Origin: Camarhynchus parvulus
Lineage: Eukaryota; Chordata; Aves; Passeriformes; Thraupidae
Assembly: GCF_901933205.1 (NCBI RefSeq)
Contig: NC_044591.1
Location: 2,081,501-2,145,500 of the forward strand
Reading direction: 5' to 3'
Length of the DNA stretch: 64,000 nt
The position numbers and the translations under genes were made by a program. Of the stretch, positions 13,593-64,000 are shown piece by piece (position 1 is the stretch's first letter; every line of letters begins with the position of its first letter). The notes under the pieces were generated by a model. It did not search any database, was not told the DNA's origin, and was given only the letters and a program-made list of their open reading frames with translations.

Positions 13593-13949
13593 TTCATTTC
13601 AGTGTATCCCTTTTGAGTGGAGGAGAACAAAAGCATCTCCAGCATTTGCAGAGCCAGCACATCAAAAATTCACTGGCTCATGACCTTGTGTGAAGGCTCC
13701 TGAATGCCAATATTTGATGGCAATCAGAGATTTCACATTTGTTCTCCACCAGCAAAGGCCAAGCCAGGCTGTGGGTCTGCCACACCATCTGTCCCAGACT
13801 GGTGATTTTATCAACCTCCATCTCCCAGCCCAGCCCACTCAGCCTGGAGTCAGTGAGCTGGGAGTGCAGACCAAAGGCAATTTGGGGAAAAGGGGGATCT
13901 GACTGCCAGCTTCATCCTCAGGTAGAGTAACACACTTCCCCCAGTCCTC

Positions 13950-14042
13950 CTGGAATCTGGGATGGTTTGGGTTGGAAAGGACCTTAAAGATTATCTTGTT
14001 CCAACTCCCTGCCATGGGCACGACTCCTCCTTGAACCCCTTC
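13950..14042 (-). repeat. CR1 LINE fragment (short)
   Basis: Antisense CR1 tail: GGGATGGTTTGGGTTGGAAA, GGACCTTAAAGATTATCTTG, CTCCCTGCCATGGGCA. Truncated after about 90 bp. Confidence 0.88.
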
Positions 14043-17000
14043 CATTAGTTTTTCATAACACAGCTGTTTGGCTCTTAAAGACAAAATTTATTCCTTCCCT
14101 CCCAGATTTAGATGGAATAACCAAAGGATATGGCACGACATGTGTGCAAGAGCTCCAGACCAACCCCAGAGGTAGAAGCTGAAGTTACAGTTGAGGCAAG
14201 TGAAGAATTCCTGAAGTTTACTGGAACAAAAGAGCTGAAAATGGATCAACCAAGTGTTTGTTGTTCTTTTTTTCATGAAGGCAAAACGGAGTTCCTGATA
14301 AAAAATGAGGCACACGAGGCTGAGTGTGGTTTGTTTGCAGGGCTGGCAATTGGGCACTGGGACGTCCCAAGGAATCAGACAGGGAGACACAGTGGCACTG
14401 CTGCTGCACTCCTGCAGAGCTCACAGAGGAATTTCTTGCAGAATTTTAAAAGGAGAAAAAAAGGGAGAGATACTGCTGAATAGGTTTTAAGACAGCAGGA
14501 ATGCAGATTCAGGAAAGGATTTGTGGGGAGAGAGGACTTCTTGCTTCCAGTCCCAAATTTCTGCAAATAACATTTGTCAGTGGAGTTGGCAGGAGTTTAC
14601 ACAGGGACAGCAAGGAGGTAAATTCCAGGAAATATTTGGAGAGTGCAGGGAGTTTTCTGGGAGAGCAGTGGAAGATTGGAACACATATGGAAGCAAACAC
14701 AGGCCAAGGTTGTGTCCTGGGAAGGGCAAAGAATTACAAGAAGCAAAGACATCCTGAACAAGTTTAAATAAAAAAAAGCCAAAACGTGACTGTAGATTAA
14801 AAAAAGTTGAATCCTGTATGTGAAAAGCTTGCAAATATGTAACATTTTTGAGGATGGAAAAAGACCTACATTAAATCAGCCTCGAGTTAGACATGCAGGA
14901 AAGATGATTTACATTAAAACAATAAACTCCACTAAAGCAAACCAGACAGCAGTGACACTTCCAGGACTCTGTTGTACATCCAAGGCAGTCCCAGATTTAT
15001 TGCATCATCAGAGGATACAACTGTTAACGATGCAGCAGAGTTCAAGCCCTGACTCCAGGATTCATATAAATCAGCCTGGCAAATAGAACAAGAAATTTCC
15101 TCAGCTGCTCAAACCCTCCAAGAGGTTCTCTCTACAGGCCACTGCTAATCCACAGCCTGGGTGAGGATTCCTGGGAAAGAACCTTTCCTTCAACCCAGAT
15201 TCCAAGAAGAGCTTCAGGGGGTGTGGGAAAAGCCCTGTAGTCCAGCCAGAGGCTGATGCTGCTGAAGGTCCCTCAGCTCAGCTCAGCTCAGGCCAGGAGG
15301 GAGCTGCTCTGGGTAGTGCTCATTAGCCAGTGCAGAGAGCAGGATCCTGGTCTGGGGAAGGGCTCACAGGAGCCAGCTCTCCCTGTGGGCTGATCTTGCA
15401 AGGCACAGCTCCCAAGGATGAAGCTCTGCTGTGTCCCCAGGTCCTGCCCTGCATGTGGCTCTCCCTCACCATGAGCTGACCCTGCTGTACAACTGCAGTG
15501 GAGCCATGGGATGGATCCCAGCCCACCCTGGGATCAGAGCACTGAAGGAAGCCTGCAGCAGTGGGGAACCCTGAGACAGCCACGTTTATCTGGGGCACAT
15601 GGAAGCCCCAACACGGGTTACTGTCCTTGGGAGCTGCTGCTCGGCAGTGAGGATGTTATGGAGAGGTGAAGCTCCTCAGCTGCTGAAAAGCACAAATCCC
15701 CACTAATTCATGAAAGGCAGTTCTGAGGGTTTACATGGGAGGAGAGCAGATCCTTTAGGGAGGGGATGTGCAGCTCACAGTGCCCTGTTTTGTGTCCCCA
15801 CAGCCACTAGGACAAGTGACTTCTCATGGCACTGCTGTGTCTTACAGGACTGTTTTTCCTCTCTCCTTCACAGCCCTGGCTGTAACTCCAGCAAATGGGG
15901 TGGTGGCAACAGCTGGAAATGACCCACAAAACATATTTTAACTTTTTACTGTCCACATATGCTTTGCTTCCTCTGCTCTGCCCTGTGATGCTCTGCAAGA
16001 TTTGAACTTATCACTGTCCAACCAACTGAGCACTTCCAAGCTGCTCAGCATTCCCACTGAATGCCATCCACAGGCTGATCCTCAGCAGGAAACGGGAAGG
16101 GGAGAAGGGAAGGGCTGGGAGGTAGCTTGAAAGGTACAGGGGAAATGTGAAAATTGCAACAAGCTGCCTGAAAAATCTCCATGTGATGATTTTTGTTACG
16201 TACCCACACATGCACACATGCACATGCACAACAGCATTTCACAGTGTCAATGTTAGCAAGTGCCTTTTCCCCTTTTCCCCTTGGAACACGCCGAGTTTTC
16301 CATCAGACTCCCATTTGGTAGCAGTACATTGGAGACCCATGAAATAAATATGTCATTGTCACTCCAGTGCCTCTGCCCTCACTGTGCAGCATGTGCCAGA
16401 GGCGTTTACAACCAAAGCACTTGACAGGAACTCGGCTCCTCGTGCTCCCAGGAGAGCTGAAGGATGCAGAAAACTGCAGTGTTTTCTGGACCATGCCTGT
16501 TTTAGCCCAGCTCTCCATTAGTCCTACACAGCCAAACACAGATGTCACAGCTGTGTCTGGTACAGACAGATGGGAAGGTGTTACTTTCAGTACCACCACC
16601 ACCGTGTGATTTTTGGTCAGAAGAAGAGACAAGGATGTGCTTTCTCTGTCCTGCAGATGGCTGCCTCAGCTCTGGGGCTGTGGCACTGGACCTGTCCTTC
16701 ACAGTGGGCTGGGTCTGGCAGGTAGATGTGTCTGAAGCAGCCAGCAAGGAGATTCAGTGCATTGAGACAAAATGTCTCCAAATGAAAAGACCTGAAGTGC
16801 CTTCCAAGGCCTGGGTGGCTCTCTAGGGATGCTGCCTGGGCATTGCTCCTCCTTAGTGTCTGGAGGAATGTGGGGGTGGCAGAGAACAGTCAGGAATTGT
16901 CTGGGGAGGACAAGTGAGGGGCACCACGTGCTCCTTCCACATGGCTGCCCCACAGGAACCTGCTGGTGAGTTTTGTAGGCAGAGCTCTCCTGGCAGAGCT

Positions 17001-19289
17001 CCGGGGCACGAGGTCACTCCTGGCTGTGGCTGGACATTGGCACAGCACCATCCTGCCCCCACCCTGCACTGCCATCAGAGAGCTTCACAGGCCTTTGGGG
17101 CACAGGGACAACTGCTCCTTGTCAAAGCACAGCAGCCACAATGTGGGACAGACACCAGGGGAGGCTCCCACACCACACTGGGACTGGGCACACCTGGGAG
17201 CTCCTGGTTTCCCTGTGTGCCCTCTGCAAACACTTCCTGTGGTTTAGTCAACTCCAGTGATTTTTATGTCCTTTCAAAGCTGAGCCCATCACCTGACCAG
17301 GAGCAAGTGCCTTTTGGATGCAAAGGCATTCCAAGTATCCCTTTGGATACACAGGCAAACCAGGCTGGATTTGGGGCAGAGCTGCCCCTCCAGGTACCAC
17401 CTGCACAGCCCATGCCTACAGCCACTGCCCCTCTCTCCACACCACTCTGTGCCACCTGCCAGCCATGCAGGGAGATGCTGGGGCTGTCCCAGGGGATGCC
17501 CTGTGGGCACTGAGCTCAGGACAGGAGCCTGGCACCCAGCACACATCTCCTGCCAGGTTCCCATCACTGCAGGCAAGCCCAGAGCTGCAAACCCAGGGCT
17601 GGGCTGGATGCAAACATAAACATAATACTGCACTAGAGATTTTGGATTAACAGGGGCTGGAGGGACAATTGAAAAGCCCCTGGGCTGGAGCACCTAACCC
17701 TGGGACAGGGCAAGAGCTCAGGAGAGAAGTCTCACTTGCAGGGACTGCTCTGATGCCACTTGCAGGGGCTTTGTTGTTGGATCTGCTCTGGCAGCAGAAA
17801 ATGCTAGAAGCATTTCATTAAGGGCCTCGTATTTTACAAGCAGTCTGGGGAGATGATGTCTGGCCACAGAGGTCTAGACAGCTTGGGATTTTCATCCACA
17901 GCAGACATACTTCCTCTTGGATTCAGCTCCTGGAAAATAGAGCCAGGCAGCTCCCAGTGAACGTGCCTTCAACACTCACTGCTGCCAAAAACAAGAGGAG
18001 GAGCCCAGGAATGGCATGGCAATGGCAGCCAAGGGCTGTAAACACCAGTCCTGAGGCCATGCCCAGGAGATGGGTGGGAAAATGCCACATGTGGAATGCT
18101 TCAAAGGATGCAAGGTGGTGCTGGGCACAGAGAACAACCTGATTCTCATCTGCACCTCCCTGCGCTCAGCTGGTGGCATTCACACATCCCAAAGACCTGG
18201 TCAGTAACTAAAGAATTTTTTTCAGTTATTTACAAACCCACTGACTGATCATTCAGCTTCATCCACAGCATTTTGCCTCTGGAGAGCTGGGATTGGAGTT
18301 TTTGCTGTCCCGGGCTCTCTTTGACGTGAGGGGCTGAGCCTGAAGCTGCATCACCCAAGGAAGGGACAGGGTCCCCAAGGCACAGAGCCCACCTGCCCAG
18401 CCTGGAACCTGCAGGGACCCTTCCCCACCTGGAGATAACACAATCCCCTCTCCAAAATGCTGTGCCACGAGCTCCTCTGAGAGGACTGGGCTTGCCCTGC
18501 CTTTCCCATGCACCAATCCAACACCTTCCTCAGCAGCCAGACACTTCCAAAGGGCTCTGAAGCCATCTGTGGGTCATCATTTCCTCACAAAACCCCTCCA
18601 CCCTCCCACATTTCCCTCCCAACCCCCCTGTGATGCTGTTCACCCCCAAGTTGAGCTGGTGGCCATTTCCCTTTGGCAAACACCTGGAACCTAAACAGCC
18701 ACAAACATCTGTCGTGCCATGACCAATTGGAAAGAACAAATAAGCAAACGGGAGGAAATGTGCATATAAAAAACCTTTTTCTCCTGGCATATGGTCAATA
18801 AGCTGCAATTTTTCCTTCCACAGGGAAGGGATTTAAGTTCTTGGATGATATGATGCTTGGAGATGTCATTTCTTTTTCATTAAAAAAACCAAACCCCCAA
18901 CCAACCGAAAATTTCCAACCCCAAACTCACAAACTGATGTTAACAAAACAATGTAAAAGGACAAATCTCCCAACAATGACAACCGAAAAATAAAGGTACA
19001 CGTCAGCATTTGTAATCAAAAACTACTACATACTGTACTTGGGAAGTCTTCTGGGAAAAGATCATTGGCATCTAGAAAGGATATCACTAAAGTCTTGAGC
19101 AATGATATGTATGAGACACGATGCCATTGGAGGGTGGATGGACGGACCCTTAGGAAACTGTCACTCACAAAACTGTTCCATGACAAGAGAAAATAAGAGA
19201 TGTAAAAAGGATTGGTTTTCCCCATCCCCACCCCCCCAGGCGTTACAGATTCCTTCTCATTTGTCGGAAACAGCCTCCTCTAGTCTTAG

Positions 19290-19295
19290 TTTATT
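19290..19295 (-). promoter_or_regulatory. Possible distal polyadenylation signal of EPHB2
   Basis: AATAAA on the minus strand about 640 nt after the stop codon, directly downstream of an A-rich run of about ten A. The A-rich run itself could prime oligo-dT falsely, so cDNA ends here need care. Confidence 0.3.
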
Positions 19296-19652
19296 TGTTG
19301 TGGTTTTGTTTTTTTTTAAAAAAAAAAAAGTCTTCAGCTTTTGAAGGAGTCCATCAGTTTCTGAGATGCACTTGGTTTCACAGCACCAAAGAGCTTCAGC
19401 TCTCCCCCTCTGATCTGCTCGCAGGGGCTCTGGGGAAGGGCCTGGCTCACAGCATTCCCAGAGCCCACGGGAGGAAGAGATGTGCTTCTCGTGGCCTTTC
19501 CTTGCATTCCTCTTCCTGGAGAAGTCCCACTGCTCCAGAGGTGCCTGGGTCCAGCTGCAGCAGCCTTGTGCAAGAGGAAACATGAAGCTGCTCTTTTCTC
19601 TTCCTTTGGAGACTCCCATTGGTCTTGGAGCCCTTTTCAAGAATGCAATTGC

Positions 19653-19658
19653 TTTATT
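19653..19658 (-). promoter_or_regulatory. Possible proximal polyadenylation signal of EPHB2
   Basis: AATAAA on the minus strand, about 270 nt after the stop codon, within an AT-rich stretch. A second AATAAA at 19290-19295 could serve a longer 3' UTR. Use of either is unproven. Confidence 0.35.
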
Positions 19659-19930
19659 ATTATTTAAAAATATTTTGTAGTTTGTTTGTTTTTTGTTTTT
19701 TTTTTCAAAATAGTTGTCTTTTTTTTTGTTCCCTTTTTCCATTGCTTAAATTCTAGAAGCTCTTGGCAACTTCTCATTGTTGAGGACAGGGTGTTCCCTC
19801 CTGCTGCCATGATCCTCAGAGCAGCTGCCTGTCTCTGGTCCATGCAGAACACTCAGGAACTGGAGCTTGGACATACAGGGGCAAAGGGGAGCAGGGCCTC
19901 AAGGAGGAGGAGTGGGAGGACAGGCAGCTA

Positions 19931-64000
<44,070 letters not shown>

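Larger units (their letters stand above)
1..18834. other. Sequence downstream of EPHB2 with no recognisable gene
   Basis: I see no exon with convincing coding sequence here on either strand. The short open frames are scattered, GC-driven and unlike known families. Contents: an imperfect inverted repeat at 745-1529; a 2-copy tandem of about 24 bp near 2053-2100; AT-rich, little-repetitive stretches at 2700-4440; CR1 fragments near 5.1, 6.2, 7.2, 13.1 and 14.0 kb; A+T simple sequence at 8640-8945; otherwise ordinary moderately GC-rich DNA from 9.7 to 18.8 kb. Confidence 0.6.
18835..19930 (-). other. Candidate EPHB2 3' UTR
   Basis: This sequence follows the stop codon on the minus strand. It is mixed GC then AT-rich, with A-rich runs (minus strand) around 19295-19330 and 19680-19740. 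Canonical AATAAA hexamers on the minus strand lie at 19653-19658 (about 270 nt after the stop) and 19290-19295 (about 640 nt after the stop). The AT-rich text from 18840 to 19130 looks UTR-like but I cannot fix the true end. The left border is a guess. Confidence 0.4.

Noticed and set aside
1..18834. A second gene downstream of EPHB2
   Set aside because: I looked for conserved exon-like protein text with splice borders on both strands and found none; only CR1, an inverted repeat and unannotated sequence.

Overview
This is vertebrate nuclear DNA, almost certainly from a bird. Three things point there: spliced exons with GT/AG borders, dozens of short 5'-truncated CR1 LINE fragments carrying the avian 3' tail motif (ATTCTATGATTCT-like), and two copies of an avian-type LTR ending in a TTAATAAATCCCTACTT-like polyadenylation segment. 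I see no prokaryotic operons, CRISPR arrays, tRNA or rRNA.

The only protein-coding gene I can support is the 3' part of EPHB2 (Eph receptor tyrosine kinase B2), on the minus strand from the right window edge to a stop codon at 19931-19933. Thirteen exons were placed by hand. Their lengths (99 partial, 336, 125, 163, 109, 68/65, 123, 248, 216, 150, 194, 156, 109 bp) join in one frame and encode 697 residues plus a stop. In order they give the end of the cysteine-rich region, two fibronectin III domains, a transmembrane helix, the juxtamembrane segment with its two regulatory tyrosines, a complete tyrosine kinase domain, a SAM domain and a C-terminal Val-Glu-Val PDZ ligand. The signal peptide, ligand-binding domain and first exons lie beyond position 64000. 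I number exons 4-16 by analogy with the usual 16-exon EphB layout.

Layout: 1 to about 18.8 kb is sequence downstream of EPHB2 with no recognisable gene. It holds a large imperfect inverted repeat (745-1529), CR1 fragments and AT-rich stretches. The last coding exon and 3' UTR lie at about 18.8-20.0 kb. The SAM and kinase exons span 20-33.6 kb, with two GC-rich minisatellites in introns (45-bp unit at 26.6-27.5 kb; 27-bp unit at 32.9-33.2 kb). Juxtamembrane and transmembrane exons are at 33.5-36.0 kb. Fibronectin III exons are at 36.6, 43.7 and 62.8-63.1 kb. Intron 5 is about 19 kb long and carries a CpG-rich patch with a 40-bp tandem repeat, many CR1 copies and several AT-rich islands with homeodomain-type cores.

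The most interesting observations concern splicing and genome structure. Exon 9 has an in-frame alternative donor exactly 48 nt downstream, which would insert 16 juxtamembrane residues. The same exon has a NAGNAG acceptor that adds or drops one arginine. A direct repeat of LTR sequence flanks the phase-symmetric exon 5. I found no evidence of a wholly new biological system.
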